Shown: positions 33,401 through 44,812, counted from the first letter of the stretch. The stretch is 64,000 bases of DNA from Antedon mediterranea (GCF_964355755.1 NC_092673.1:28649001-28713000), one strand, 5' to 3'. Notes: generated from the sequence alone by a model not told the origin. Program-made: numbers and translations.

Positions 33401-36400
33401 TCTTTTTATCAATACATTTTTGTATTTTACATAAACGTAGAATGTTCCTAATAATTGTGAAAAGTGGTTTTCTAAAGTAAGTAGACTGGTATCTTTACGT
33501 GCATGCATCCACATCACTTCTGTAATGTGTTCAATGTGAACAAAGCATGTTTTATTTTCTATTTTGTATTTAATTTTCTTAAGATCTGTCTACACTATCA
33601 AACTAGTTTGACAACAAATGTGTGATGTGCCCAAATATGGTAGTGATATGCCCAAATATGGTAGTGATGACTTATCTGGGCAAATCACATTTTTTGTCAC
33701 ATTAAGTTTGATAGTGTACTTTATTGCCAGAAAACAAGATATTAACAGAAAAATTAAGAGGTTTAAAAGTAGATTACTTTCTTATTTGCAGAATTTTAAT
33801 TTTTCTTCCAATTGTAATGTGTACGATGTTTTTAACTTTTTTATGTTCTGTTCCATGTATTTTTTTGTTTTTATATGTTTCTGCATGTTTAACGTTGGGT
33901 GACACTTTAATGGTATCTGGGATTATGTTTCAATTGTTCTTAGCGTTACAAATGTAAAACCTCTTTTTATTTTGCATGTTTCAATTTACTCTACCAGGGT
34001 TAGGAGTTTGTGCCCTGTCTACACAATAATATGTTATCAGGTGGCATGTTACAAATGATTGGTAAAAAGCAAAACTACGGAAGATCATAAGAGCTGTCAA
34101 CATATATAGGTTTTACCAAATCCTATACAGTACAGCCCCTCCTTTGGGACACCTGTATTCAGGGCACACTCCTATCAAGGGGACACTTTAACATGAATAA
34201 GAGGCAATATGTAACACTATGGCTAGCACCTGTTAAGGGGACACTTTCCTGTGAAATAAACAAGGAGAAATATATAACATAATAACAGCCAACCTCTATT
34301 TAGGGAACATTTTATTGGGTCCTGGACTTGTCCCTGGTTCTATAAAATATTATTTTTAGTAACTTTTGTTTATTTTAACTTTCAGGTTCGGTCACGTCTT
34401 GAACAGCAACTGGATGACCTTCAGCCCCTGCCAGAAATGTTGCGATCGTCAGAACAACGTCTGCTAGCAGCAACGGAGCGACTGACTGCACAGGAAAAAC
34501 GATCCTCGGAACAAACCCAACTAATCAATGACATTACTCTAAAGGTATACTACCCATACTACCAACAAAAAATGATTTCACTTTCTGCGCAGTAGATTAA
34601 ACTAAACTAGAATTCCTTCCAATTCAGGCGACACCTCTATTTGAGGTTGACATTTTGTCCCGAAATGTCCTTTTAAACTACTTTAACATCACACCGGATT
34701 CGGTCCAGAGTCCTGAGAAAAATATCGTGAGCGTTTAGCATGCTTTAATTACACCGAGCATGAATTTGGTTAATTCATTATTCATGCTGACTGTTAAACA
34801 GAAAAAGAACAAAAAATTCTGGAGGGAACATGCTAAATGTAACAGTCTTTTGGAAAAAAGGCTTTCTATTGTGGTTTAAGAAACGTTTACATTCACATCA
34901 TTTGATTCCAAAATATAGTTGAGTTGATAAACACATATATAGTTAATAATTGAAACTATTGTCTATATTAGTACATTAAGAAAACGCACACACGACCAGC
35001 CTGTATAATAATTACCTACCCTATGCTATACATGTATTAAATTTTATGATAGATGGACCAGCAGAGGGAACAGTTGGAAGCTATGCGGGACAAGTGGCAC
35101 CAAGCTCAGGATGAATGCCGTACATTGAGATCGCAAATTGAACCTCTAGAAAGGTAACAACTAAATGTGTTTACATTGTGTGAAGATCGCAGTGTTTTTT
35201 ATTCTGTAGATAAAGCTCTGTCTATACTATAAAACATCATGTGACAAGAAATTGTGATGTGCCCAATATATGGTAGTTATATGCTTAAATGTGGTAGTGA
35301 TATGACATCATCATGTTCATATATGGGCAGATCACATTTTTTGTCACATAAGGTTGTATAATATAGACAGAGCTTTAGTCATGTCGGCCAATGAGAAGAT
35401 AATGGGTTGTGGGCACTAATTGTGATATGTAACTCGAGGGTCGTTTGTGTAAATGGAATAAAAATAATTGCTTTTCAAAATGCTTATTTGTTTTCGTTAT
35501 TAGAAAATCTCATGAATTTGAAGTAGAGAATCGGGATATGCATGGTCTACTGAGTAAGAGAGAAGAAACGCTTCGTCAGAATCAGGTAAGATAATTGTCT
35601 GTCCAGCCATAAATCAGGGGGCGGGTCCAAGAACATGAACGGCAATAATAGTTGCACCTATATAATTAATAGTAAAAATGTTCAAAATGTCATATATAGC
35701 TAAAACTCCCTGGATCCATCCTTAAGCTCTGTCTACACTATCAAACTAGTTTGCCAAAAAAAGTGTGATATGCCCAATATGGTAGTGATATGCTCAAATA
35801 TGGTAGTGATATGACATCATCATGTCCATATATGGGGCACATCACATTTGTGACATAAAATTTGATAATGTAGACAGAGCTAAATAATAAAATCAGGAAT
35901 TGTATCCAACACATTACAAAGTGCATTTCTTTTCAGCTTGAAGTTGAAGATAAAAACAGAGAGCTAGCTAGCCTCACAAGACAACTAGAACAATCTATCG
36001 CAGATAACCGTCGAATAGAGGAAGAGTCTCGCGAGAAGTCTATCGCACGTGAGCGTAACTGGCATGCAAGGATCCTGGAACTCGAGTCTCAGTTGAGCCG
36101 AAGTAAAACGGAAGCTGTTCAACTGCGACGAGGAAAGGAAGAGGTTAATAAATAATGCTTTATGTTCATTCTTTTAGATAATTTTCCCTAATTTTCCCTA
36201 AGTGTTACTTTGTTTTATACAGCTGGCACCAAACGGCATTCGTCTGTCCACAGCAGGGGCTGAGATGAACCAGTACACTGAAGTGATTCCCTACATACAA
36301 TTGGTTCTTTGAAGTGATCTAAATGTATACACTTTGTGCATCTCAAACTTTTAATAAATTCAACTAAATTCTAAAGCTCTGTCTACACTATCAAACTAGT

Positions 36401-36787
36401 TTGACAAAAAAAAGGGTGATGTTCCCAAATATGGTAGTGATATGACATCATGTCCAGATATGAGCACATCGCATTTTTTGTCACATAAAGTTTGATAGTG
36501 TAGACAGAGCTTAAGAATACACCTGTTTCAATAGTTGTATGGTCTTAAAACATAATAGAGAACTTTATAAATGCTCTTTGTATCCAACATGTTTTTGTCT
36601 TTTTCAGGGAGAACGCAAGTTCAACTCTAGGTTACACGATCTAAAAGATCGCCTAGAGCAGTCACACAGTACTAACCGCAGCATGCAAAACTATGTGCAG
36701 TTTCTAAAGAGCTCGTATTCTAACGTCTTTGGTGACACATCTCTAGCATCCTCTCCATATCGACCTCGATCACCGATACACACGTAG
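27486..36787 (+). CDS. ODF2: Outer dense fibre protein 2 / cenexin (ODF2), complete, 16 coding exons
   Basis: Coding exons: 27486-27614, 27942-28070, 28197-28358, 29293-29480, 29749-29878, 30152-30283, 30698-31077, 31318-31497, 31867-32002, 32480-32590, 33010-33114, 34386-34544, 35053-35153, 35504-35585, 35937-36143, 36608-36787 (stop TAG). All junctions are GT-AG and the summed frame is open: 2511 nt, 836 aa, close to the long vertebrate cenexin isoform. Residues 1-110 are basic and Ser/Pro-rich (RGPWVPAPGRS at about 70). KKIDSLM lies at about 125-131. From there almost to the end is heptad-rich coiled coil, including LVEVEMDAGAA, LTKQRDLLLDKL and a TLRSQIEPLE stretch. The C-terminal block STNRxxQNYVQFLKSSY (about 798-814) and the SP-rich end match the long isoform. 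ODF2 forms subdistal and distal appendages of the mother centriole and is needed for cilia; in sperm it is in outer dense fibres. Family A MITEs fill many of the introns. Confidence 0.95.
28646..28673. mobile_element. Family A MITE, single left arm
   Basis: GCTATGTCTACACTATCAAA only. ODF2 intron. Confidence 0.6.
29547..29670 (+). mobile_element. Family A MITE, shortened left arm
   Basis: TTAAGCTCTGTCTATC to GTGTAGACAGAGCTTAA. ODF2 intron 29481-29748. Confidence 0.85.
29889..30022 (+). mobile_element. Family A MITE, right arm lost, 10 bases from an ODF2 splice donor
   Basis: Starts CTTAAGCTCTGTCCACAC just after the donor at 29879. Two internal units, then CACATTACATTTTTTTG where the copy stops. 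Confidence 0.82.
31143..31277 (+). mobile_element. Family A MITE, full-length
   Basis: ATGCTCTGTCTACACTATC to TAGTGTAGACAGAGCTTTA; makes up more than half of the 240-bp ODF2 intron 31078-31317. Confidence 0.87.
31660..31810 (-). mobile_element. Family A MITE, near full-length
   Basis: GCGCTATATACACAATC to GTGTAGACAGAGCTTTAG; the only minus-oriented copy in the ODF2 gene. Confidence 0.83.
32174..32449 (-). pseudogene. Decayed non-LTR retrotransposon fragment (reverse transcriptase C-terminal tail)
   Basis: On the minus strand one frame reads a typical LINE C-terminus: a KWIGHVL start, PEGRRKVGRPKTT, then a Lys/Glu/Trp-rich region with ARDRMRWQ. Two in-frame stops show it is dead. It is truncated on both sides and lies in the ODF2 intron between exons 31867-32002 and 32480-32590. 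The clade (RTE-, CR1- or L2-like) cannot be set from this tail. Confidence 0.65.
32831..32955 (+). repeat. Dispersed repeat E, copy 1 (ODF2 intron)
   Basis: AGCTGCCAACAAACAGCAC, CATCTGTCCAGCAAGGGCTGAG and ACCAGTACACCGAGGTAATC recur in 36223-36340 with changes. A short relic (CAGCTGCCACCAAACGGCAC) is also at about 61358. Family unknown. Confidence 0.6.
33580..33719 (+). mobile_element. Family A MITE, right tip lost
   Basis: TTAAGATCTGTCTACAC to GTTTGATAGTGTA; two internal units. The second half has a deletion around the CArG segment. Confidence 0.82.
35213..35376 (+). mobile_element. Family A MITE, full-length
   Basis: TAAAGCTCTGTCTATAC to ATATAGACAGAGCTTTA; two internal units, diverged. Confidence 0.85.
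35722..35883 (+). mobile_element. Family A MITE, full-length
   Basis: CTTAAGCTCTGTCTACAC to ATGTAGACAGAGCTAAA; two internal units; ends about 50 bases before the ODF2 acceptor at 35936. Confidence 0.87.
36223..36340 (+). repeat. Dispersed repeat E, copy 2 (last ODF2 intron)
   Basis: AGCTGGCACCAAACGGCATT, then GTCTGTCCACAGCAGGGGCTG and ACCAGTACACTGAAGTGATTC; homologous to 32831-32955. Two copies in introns of the same gene may be independent insertions or a local duplication. Confidence 0.6.
36372..36514 (+). mobile_element. Family A MITE, full-length
   Basis: CTAAAGCTCTGTCTACAC to GTAGACAGAGCTTAAG; one internal unit. Last ODF2 intron. Confidence 0.88.
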
Positions 36788-36804
36788 TGAAACAAATTTC
36801 ATTA

Positions 36805-36810
36805 AATAAA
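36805..36810 (+). terminator. ODF2: Proximal polyadenylation signal of ODF2 (AATAAA)
   Basis: An AATAAA hexamer lies 18 bases after the ODF2 stop. It would give a very short 3' UTR. A second AATAAA is at 37081-37086. Confidence 0.45.
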
Positions 36811-37080
36811 GAAAACGTAGTACGTATAAAAATTAAATAATTGATATTTCTATTGGTAGAAATTTTAAGCAACAAAATGAATGCTATAGTTGGTATATCT
36901 ATGCACTGTTTTTAATATTAAAATTTATATATTTTTTTGTTTTAAATAACATGTTAATATGAGAAATGTATGATCATTATTTTCATAATTTTATTACTTT
37001 TAAAAGAAATAATGTTTTTCCAAATGTTTGAAAAATGAATTGAATTTTGCTGTAAAAGCATTTATCCAACAGTGATAATC

Positions 37081-37086
37081 AATAAA
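37081..37086 (+). terminator. ODF2: Distal polyadenylation signal of ODF2 (AATAAA)
   Basis: AATAAA about 300 bases after the stop, followed by a TGTG/GTTTTGG-type U/GU-rich stretch typical of a downstream element. It looks like the better of the two signals. Confidence 0.5.
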
Positions 37087-37278
37087 GATTTAAAACTATG
37101 TGTAATTTGTATGTTTTGGTTTTATAATGTTGAACTTCTTATAGGCCATGGTAAGTTTCCTGGAATGTTTGTGCCAAATAATAAATGAAACTTTAATATT
37201 TTCTTCTTGTGGCAGAAGAGATTGTGTAATTATTTTGGTCATTTTTTGCAAAAAAATCCCATGTATAATTTTATTTTT

Positions 37279-37385
37279 GATGATGTATTGTCCTCCAAAA
37301 CATGAAAAATTTAGATTAAACCAAAATTTGAATATGTCATTTTGCAGTTTTGATAAAGTTGTTCACTTACGTAGAAAAAAAGAAC
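37279..37385 (-). mobile_element. Family D element, fragment
   Basis: ATGTATTGTCCTCCAAAACATGAAAAA and the following AGATTAAACC match the reverse of the right end of family D. Just 3' of ODF2. Confidence 0.5.
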
Positions 37386-37462
37386 AAAAATAATGAACCA
37401 TATGGAACCATTCCTGAATAGGCCTATTGTATTAAATCCCCTTCCTAGTATAGATGAATCTG

Positions 37463-37595
37463 AAGCTCTGTCTACACTATCAAACTAGTTTGACAACAAA
37501 TTTGTGATGTGGTCAAATATGGTAACGATATGCTCAAATATTGTAGTGGTATGATGTCATCGTGTCCATATATGGGCACATCACATTTTGTTGTT
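37463..37595 (+). mobile_element. Family A MITE, right arm lost
   Basis: GAAGCTCTGTCTACAC, two internal units, CCATATATGG, then CACATTTTGTTG and stops. Downstream of ODF2. Confidence 0.82.
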
Positions 37596-37830
37596 CTCCT
37601 TCTGAGCTGGATGTTAGCGTGATCTTATGCACGGTTCTATTGGACGATTTATTATTAGCAAATCAACTAACACAGAAAGCAATAAATTAATATTTATGAA
37701 ATGTTCAATGATTTATCATAATGCTTTTGAAATACGAGACTGTCGAGTGAATTTCTGAACTCCAAAAATCATGTTATAAACATATAAGGCAGTCTAGTAA
37801 TTCAATTAGCACATTTATATATAGTATTAT

Positions 37831-37857
37831 CCCCCCCCCCCCCCCCAAAAAAAAAAA
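37831..37857. repeat. Poly-C followed by poly-A
   Basis: About 16 C then about 11 A, just 5' of a family B MITE. Homopolymer length is likely unstable. Confidence 0.8.
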
Positions 37858-37923
37858 CCGCTTGTTTTGTCTTAATTACATAAGTTAAACGTCGCCCTCT
37901 ATGCGTTATTGATACTCATTAAG

Positions 37924-38096
37924 CGTGGTTCCCACTAGCGACGCAAGGACGTAACGCAACGCAAGTGAATTGACCAATCACAAGCGATAGCTTATTCGCT
38001 TGTGATTGCTAACTGTCTATAACTTTGTTTGTCATTGGTTAAAACGCTTGCGTTGCGTTTACGTCCTTGCGTTACGTTCTAGTGGGAACCAAGCTA
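37924..38096. mobile_element. Family B MITE, full-length
   Basis: About 170 bp with ends AAGCGTGGTTCCCACTAG and CTAGTGGGAACCAAGCT, so near-perfect inverted repeats of about 35 bp (GGACGTAACGCAACGCAAG). Inside are CCAATCACAAGCG and CTTGTGATT blocks carrying CCAAT boxes. TA flanks both ends. Confidence 0.8.
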
Positions 38097-38869
38097 TAGA
38101 AAAAAAAATAAGTTAAAGATACGTAGACTGGTAATATGCAAATGAAATCGAAAACTTTCCTATGAAGAAAAACAATCCCTTTCAAATGTCCCTCCTAAAT
38201 TAGGCCTACATCTAACCGTACATCATATTATAATAGAGTTCCCGAAATAAGAATTTATTATTATTATCTAATTGGAGTAGCCTACTGTAGGTTACTAATT
38301 AGCCTACAAAATACGTATATAAACACACCCCTTCCTTAATTGTGTCGTCGTAAATTAGGTACAACGACTAGCTGTCAACAAAGGTGGCAGTACAGAACCC
38401 GCTGTTTACACGAATGTTGTACTTTGCATTTCTCTCGTTGTCATTGGGCATCACCGCCCTTCCGTCAAAACTAATGAACAGTAGCTGAAGGAAAAGCCAA
38501 GGGAGGAAGTACACATAAATCAACGTCAAAACTTCGAAAATCTGACACTATTTAACACACAAACAAGTTAAAAACCCAATAAAACTAGTGAAATAGTGAG
38601 TGATATATCGACGATGGTAATATACTCTAAAAATGTTTTATATAAGCACCCCCTTGTCTTCAAGGTTATCACAATTTTGAAATAAATTATTTGGAAAAAC
38701 TGGTATTTAGAATTATTGGAGTAGGCGTACATTTTGAATTATGGTACTGTTTTCCAGACTACCACCCGGACGCAGTCGCAAATGTTGTTGTTGGATATTG
38801 AACTATGGAACCTTTTTCTTCCATTATCCCGGCTCAGTTTCTATTTTCTGTTGGTTTTTTGGGAAGGTG

Positions 38870-38889
38870 GGGGGGGGGGGGGAGGGGGA
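38870..38889. repeat. Poly-G tract
   Basis: About 13 G, one A, then GGGGG. Intergenic. Confidence 0.75.
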
Positions 38890-40044
38890 ATCCATCAGAA
38901 TCCATCCACAACATCAGGATTGTCAACGGTTTTTTTTCTTTTTTTAAATTAAGCAATAACTTAATGGCAAATAGGTAGACAACTTATCTGTATTATCGCT
39001 CTAACTAGGGCCGTCTGCACCCCTTCTCCTCCTTGACCATTAAACTGTAATTTCCCCAATTGAACTAATTTAGACAACGTTATCTTCTTGATATTGTAAG
39101 AGTTGTTAAATGTTTACTTTTTTAATAGTAATCCTGGAATTCGTACGCATCAACAATTTCCTTTGTGTCTAAATCACTCCTCTGTTCTTTGTCAAGAAGA
39201 AAACACTTTTTACTAAATCGTTCTGTAATTTCAATATTTATTCAACTTATCTACCTGGAATATACTTTAATAGATGAGATAACAAACACGTATCTAAGTG
39301 GGTCTAAAGTGGGTCCGTCAAAATTGAAGTGCCTCTCAGTGACATGTCAATGAGGTTGTTTTTTTTAAATAGAATAGTACGTTGGTTAAATCTGAACCAA
39401 ATATTTAAACATGCGATTGATATAACCTTTTACCGCACAATAGGGATTTAAACGTCTATGACGTCATAGTATCGTGTACAAATTGAAAAAATCCCAAAGT
39501 GTTCAGAATAACAACGATATTGTGTTATTGTGTTTTTGTTTTCTAGTATTGGACGACGGGACTGTCTTTCAAGTTCATTAATCAGATAGGTAGGCCTACG
39601 TGTTATCTCAAGTTTGCTCTGCTGTAAATTGTCACTTATGTGGCATTATAACGAAGGTTGAACACTCTCAAATAAGAATTGGAGGCTCTAATACCTGAAA
39701 TGAATCAGACAAGGTGAGTGAATACTCAAGGATATCTGTTAGCTATTAATTAAAATAATGTAAATAATTTTTTTGTCCGTAAAATTGCGTAATGGTGTAA
39801 TGGCAGCTGTAATCAGTACAATATATACACATGGTTTACCCCCAGGGGTGTGTTAATAGGCGGTGGTCACGATTAATACGCCACCTCCAATGCTTTTTGC
39901 CTGCATAATAAAAACAGTAAAGAAGAATTGCGTCTAGTTGTTTGGTTGTTATCGATACAATAAAAATGTTAAAAATTGGACCCATTCCTGAAAAGGGTCG
40001 GTCTAAAATACAATATGGTTTTAAAAATAATAGGATAGGACAGC

Positions 40045-40455
40045 CAAGGGCGCTGCGGCTAGACTGGGGTTGCTGAAGCAGGCAGGGGTGCTTCGGCTAC
40101 ACTGGGATTGCTAAAACAGCCAGGGGGAGCTGTTTGAGCTGATGAAACAGCCATGGGCGCTGCGGCTAGATTGGGATTGCTGAAACAGGCAGGGTGCTTC
40201 GGCCACACTGGGATTGCTAAAACAGCCAGGGGAGCTGTCTGAAATGATAAAACAGCCAGGGGCGCTGCGGCTAGATTGGGATTGCTGAAACAGGCAGGGT
40301 GCTTCGGCCACACTGGGATTGCTAAAACAGCCAGGGGAGCTGTCTGAAATGATAAAACAGCCAGGGGCGCTGCGGCTAGACTGGGGTTGCTGAAACAGGC
40401 AGGGGTGCTTCGGTTACACTGGGATTGCTAAAACAGCCAGGGGCGCTGCGGATAC
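40045..40455. repeat. Nested (higher-order) minisatellite, 105-bp period built of three related subunits
   Basis: CGCTGCGG recurs at about 40052, 40158, 40263, 40368 and 40444. Each 105-bp unit is a 38 + 37 + 30 bp set, each starting AAACAGCCAGGGG or AAACAGGCAGGG. Because 105 is divisible by three, minus-strand frames stay open for 84 codons. Confidence 0.85.
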
Positions 40456-41423
40456 CGGGATGCAGAGGGCTGAAAATCACATGGCTACCCTCGTCATATA
40501 TTATAGCGTATAGGTCTAACTCCTCAATATAAATCAGAGACATATTGCAGTCCCAGATGTAATACAGTTTGACGTAAAACTAGGTAATATATTCCACTTT
40601 TAATGCGACTCAATATAAGGGTTACGAATTACTGGAATGTCAACGACATGCCATCTCGTACAACATCGCCTAATGGGGTAAGTTGGCAATAGTGGAAATA
40701 TATATTGTTGCAAAAAATAAATATCAAATCCGCCAAACAGGAGAACGGTTTTTACGAGTGACACTAATTTATCGAAGTGGCTGCATGGCTGTTATTACGA
40801 CATAACCTAATTTTAAATGAACTGGATATTAAAATATAACCGGTTTAGAAGCTTGAGATATCGGTTGTTTTTTCGGCATAATTCTCTACGTCCTTGTCGA
40901 TAATTCAACGTTGTTTAATGGTTCGTAAATGCGAGGACAAACTTGTTATTGATTGTCCACCGTTCATTCATTTTAACTTGGTCCATTATCAAAGACACGT
41001 TCCATGTGTTGTGCCGTAAATGTCCTGCTAACTCGTTTAGGCCGCTTTGACACCTGCTCCTCCTGCTAGATACAGTGTTTGGATACATTTCATGAGGTAC
41101 GTACGTATGTGTGATATAGCCTAAATTTATTAGGCCCATAATAGGACCATGTTGCAGGTTTATTGTTTCATTAAAGTTGCAAAGAACATCCGTCGTATGT
41201 CTTTTCATTACATTAATCATGGAAAATAGATTAAGATCAAGATAATGAGTTCCATTTATGTACTGTACATCATACGCTACGCACCACCGGTACAGCTGAC
41301 GTCTTCACCAAAAGAATCTGTTGTGGCGCTCAGGTTCATGTACCAGCCGACTATATTCTGACCAAAGTAAGTCAAAATCTCCCGTTTTTGTTTTCATTTA
41401 CTCTAGATCTGTTCACAATTCAG

Positions 41424-41675
41424 ATGAGTTATTGCCAAATAAACCAAATGACGTTCATCAATAATATATCGTCGGAATCGGCATCACCGACAGAGAACAA
41501 TAACAACAATAGCGGAACAATGAAGTCACGTGAGCAGGTAGGCAAATGTTTTTTAAGTCTACCGACTATAAAGGGACACCGGTACGCGTGTTTTTTTTTT
41601 CCAGGACGAACGTGGGCAGAAGTCATGAATACACTCTTAATTTGGGCCTATGGGATTGGCACCGGTTTAGTACAG
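41424..41675 (+). CDS. Candidate alternative 5' exons of the coiled-coil gene
   Basis: Exon A has ATG 41424-41426 and ends at 41529 before GTGAGC (acceptor TTTACTCTAG at 41406). Exon B is 41605-41675 (acceptor TTTTTTCCAG, donor GTGCGG). Read with the GTGAGC donor the frame stays open. It gives an Asn/Ser-rich start (SSESASPTENNNNNS) followed by a hydrophobic stretch (VMNTLLIWAYGIGTGLVQ) and ends in phase 0, the same phase as the acceptor at 48125. Using the nearby GTAGGC donor instead gives an early stop. A further GTAAGT donor near 41365 suggests an upstream untranslated exon. The link to 48125 is inferred from phase and order only; it may be a separate gene or noise. Confidence 0.35.
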
Positions 41676-42212
41676 GTGCGGGTGGTACCTTAATACGAAA
41701 CATCATACCGTATTAATCGGTACCTTTACATTGAAGGCGCCGGTACCGTGTTGATTTGAACCCCCGCCCATCTCCAGACAATGTTGTACGTCATTTTATA
41801 TTAAATTAGAATTATAAGAACTTTCCATACTCGAAATACATTTAAGTGCAGAGACATACTTAGTCCAAAAGACAAGTCCAGTCCCTGGTTTAGGAGTTCT
41901 AACTGGCTCTCCAACACTGGAGGCCTCGGGTGTTTTTAGCAATTTTTTACATATTTTAATGCCTGTTCCCTCTGGGTACTGCTCAGGGTCCCCATAAGCT
42001 CCGGGGCACCTGGGTTTAGCCAGTGAGCGCTCAAAGCCGTTACGCCACAGTGCGGTGGTTCAGACAGTCAGATTCACATGGCAAGAAATTGGAAAACGTT
42101 GAACTGTCAACTTTCGTCCCCACCATCATGAACACAGGACTACAAGGGAAGAGTGTAATTTCACTCTTTGCTGGGACTACACTATAATTATATACGAATT
42201 TAATTATCATTA

Positions 42213-42298
42213 GAGAGGTTTCACAATCTTACGAATACGATAACGAAAACGGATACGTCACGCACACGTATTCGTTTTCGTAAGATTGCGAAACCTCC
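42213..42298. repeat. Inverted repeat, about 85 bp
   Basis: GAGGTTTCACAATCTTACGA at the left faces TCGTAAGATTGCGAAACCTC at the right; the arms continue through ACGAAAACG...CGTTTTCG. Probably a tiny MITE or a deletion product. Confidence 0.7.
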
Positions 42299-43760
42299 CT
42301 ATTAACGATGAAAATAAGCGAGTCACTATTGTTCAGACGATGATTAAGTCAAATGCGAATACCTATTTTACAAAATGTACCAATGCGGTCCTACTTTCCA
42401 ACACAACTATCAGGTCTTAATTAATCTAATAATGTAAAGTCTAGGCTATCTGATCGTAAATAGCATCAGATAACATTATAAACTACAGACACTATTGTAT
42501 AACAAACAGAATATTCAAATCAAATTAGACCCACACAACTCTTGTCTGACACAATTCGATAATGGTACTTGATCCGTCAATTGTATTCTGCATTATACTT
42601 ATTATTAACAATACAAATTTAGCTCAGACCGGTACCGAATGCATGGCTCCGGTAGGCGCTTAGCTAACCACGCGGAACGCACACTAATCATTTTGACATG
42701 ATATTAGTGATCAGAGCGATAACTTAAAAGGGGATTGTGCGAAAATTATTATTGTTAAAAGAACACAAATGGATTTCAGCATTCCGTCGCGTGTTGTTCT
42801 ATATAATGGTACAATGATAAATACACAATGAAGCTATACACCATTAAATCTGTATCATTTGTTAAAATGAAATTCCCATGTCTGTTAGAGTATCCCGAGG
42901 ATCAACACGAAATAGGAATAATTAAAATATACTTCAGTCTTACGCAGAATAAAAGCAAAATAATTTCGTATACGAAACTCACAAGCCTACCTCTATAGGG
43001 TAAATCGTATTTGGGATACCAATGGTTCGTATGGAACGCCAATTGGAATTGTAAGACAGCTCCTTAATTTTTTTATTTTTTTTTAAATTTTCAATCTTTC
43101 TTTAGGCCTAATACATTGGAATAAAAAAAAACAGACACAGAGTAACAATAGAAAAGTATACAGCTCCTTAAAATTGATATATAATATAATAACACATTGT
43201 TCTTGAATTATTCTATTACAATCCTAACAATAAATAAACAAAGGCGTGTTTTAAATAAATCCTTTATACATTTTATCGAGATTCGGTGATTGAACACGGA
43301 TCCCTAACTCCAAAACTTCTTTCCGTACTTTCTTACCTTTTAACCAATTAGAGCTGAGTAAATGACCTTGGCAGTAAGTTGAACTCAGGGGTCACGTTCA
43401 TGTCAGACCAATATTGTAGATTGGTAAATTGTATTGCTCGTTTTGTGGTTTTATATCACATCCAGATAGGTGTATTATCATGGGGGCAGCAACATATGTT
43501 TTTTAATGGGCGTGGTGCATAATGGTGCAAATATTTTTTTTTATAAATGGGCGTGGTGCATGGCTACATCTTTTTACGTGTTTTTTCATGATGTGAGGAA
43601 TCGTTTAAAATTAGATTACATCAGTGAGATAAGAGCTTGTATAAACATTTATAAATAGGTTTAAAATGAATTAAATCATATACAAAATGTAGCTCATAAT
43701 TAGACAAATATAAAAGTGTAAATTGATAAGGAAATAGGTCGAACATGTTTTAATAATTAT

Positions 43761-43864
43761 GTAATCTGTATCATATTTCCTGTATTACTGCAGTAATAAA
43801 TGTTATCAAAGCGTAATCTGTATCATATTTCCTGTATTACTGCAGTAATAAATGTTATCAAAGC
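43761..43864. repeat. Perfect 52-bp tandem duplication
   Basis: GTAATCTGTATCATATTTCC to TGTTATCAAAGC occurs twice head to tail without a mismatch (43761-43812 and 43813-43864), so it is recent or an assembly artefact. Confidence 0.85.
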
Positions 43865-44812
43865 ATACACAGGAACTCGACAAGATAATACAATGTAGAT
43901 CTACTCTAGTTACTGTATGAAAATAGTCTTATTCTTGCCATGGGGAAATAATAGGCCTACTGAAATAGCAGTGTAAAGAACTAATGGATAAGGTCTACCA
44001 CACTTGAGGTAACAAAAATGACAATTTTTATGCTAAATGTAAAAATTATGCAAAAAAAAAACACCCACACATATTTGAAGTGTGGGTAAATCCCGGGGTA
44101 AATAAACACGGTTGGCATGCTAAATTTTCATAACAAATTTTCTCGCTCTATAATAGTAAACAGGCCTACATATTCTTCTTTTAAGCAATAATTTGCCTCG
44201 CGGCAATAATTTGCCTCGCGAAAATTGTTTGCACGCGATATAAATGCCTACAATCGGAAATTAACCAATCGCCCACATTGTAAATACAATGGATCATAAA
44301 AAAACACACCCTACTTAATAAATATGAAACTAACTTAACAAGCAACCCTTGAACGAAAATTTTACTTTTACTTTTTAGCATGGAGTAACTTTTAGAGCCA
44401 TCCTAAAAATAGTTTAAAATAATTGAAAATAAAAAAAATGAATGGGCGAATTGTCGTTTCCCAATTAATAGTTTCCTTCAGATTAAGTAGGTCAGATTCA
44501 TCAATTAAATGTATTCAGTGTTAAAATGATTATTAGCGATTCATGGGAATCAGGTTGGTCACATCCAGGTCCCCGGGCCACTGATTATTAATCATAACAA
44601 TATGTTCATTTATTTGTTCATTTATTTATTTGATGACTCTACATTTATTTAATTAAAAGACAATTCGGTGTAGAGTAGATAACCATAGATATTATTATAG
44701 TAAAGTATACATTATCTATACAGTATTATAGGCAAATCCTGTAATACACTACCATATATGTATCACATGTGACAGCATCACCCATTATAGGTACAGTGCC
44801 GAGAATCGATAG

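Larger units (their letters stand above)
36788..41406. other. Intergenic region between ODF2 and the coiled-coil locus
   Basis: Holds the ODF2 polyadenylation signals, family D and A fragments, a family B MITE, homopolymer tracts and the nested minisatellite at 40045. No convincing gene; the short open frames lack conserved features and splice support. Confidence 0.6.

Noticed and set aside
34121-34340. Repeated AAGGGGACACTTT phrases in an ODF2 intron
   Set aside because: Suggests an old dispersed or tandem repeat, but the units are too diverged to define boundaries here.
40059-40313. Ala/Pro-rich protein encoded by the nested minisatellite
   Set aside because: Open in more than one frame because the period is 105 bp; no start context, splice sites or flanking coding sequence.
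41523-41538. Use of the CAG/GTAGGC donor in the candidate exon at 41424
   Set aside because: Joining it to 41605 gives an immediate frameshift and stop; the GTGAGC donor nine bases earlier keeps the frame open.
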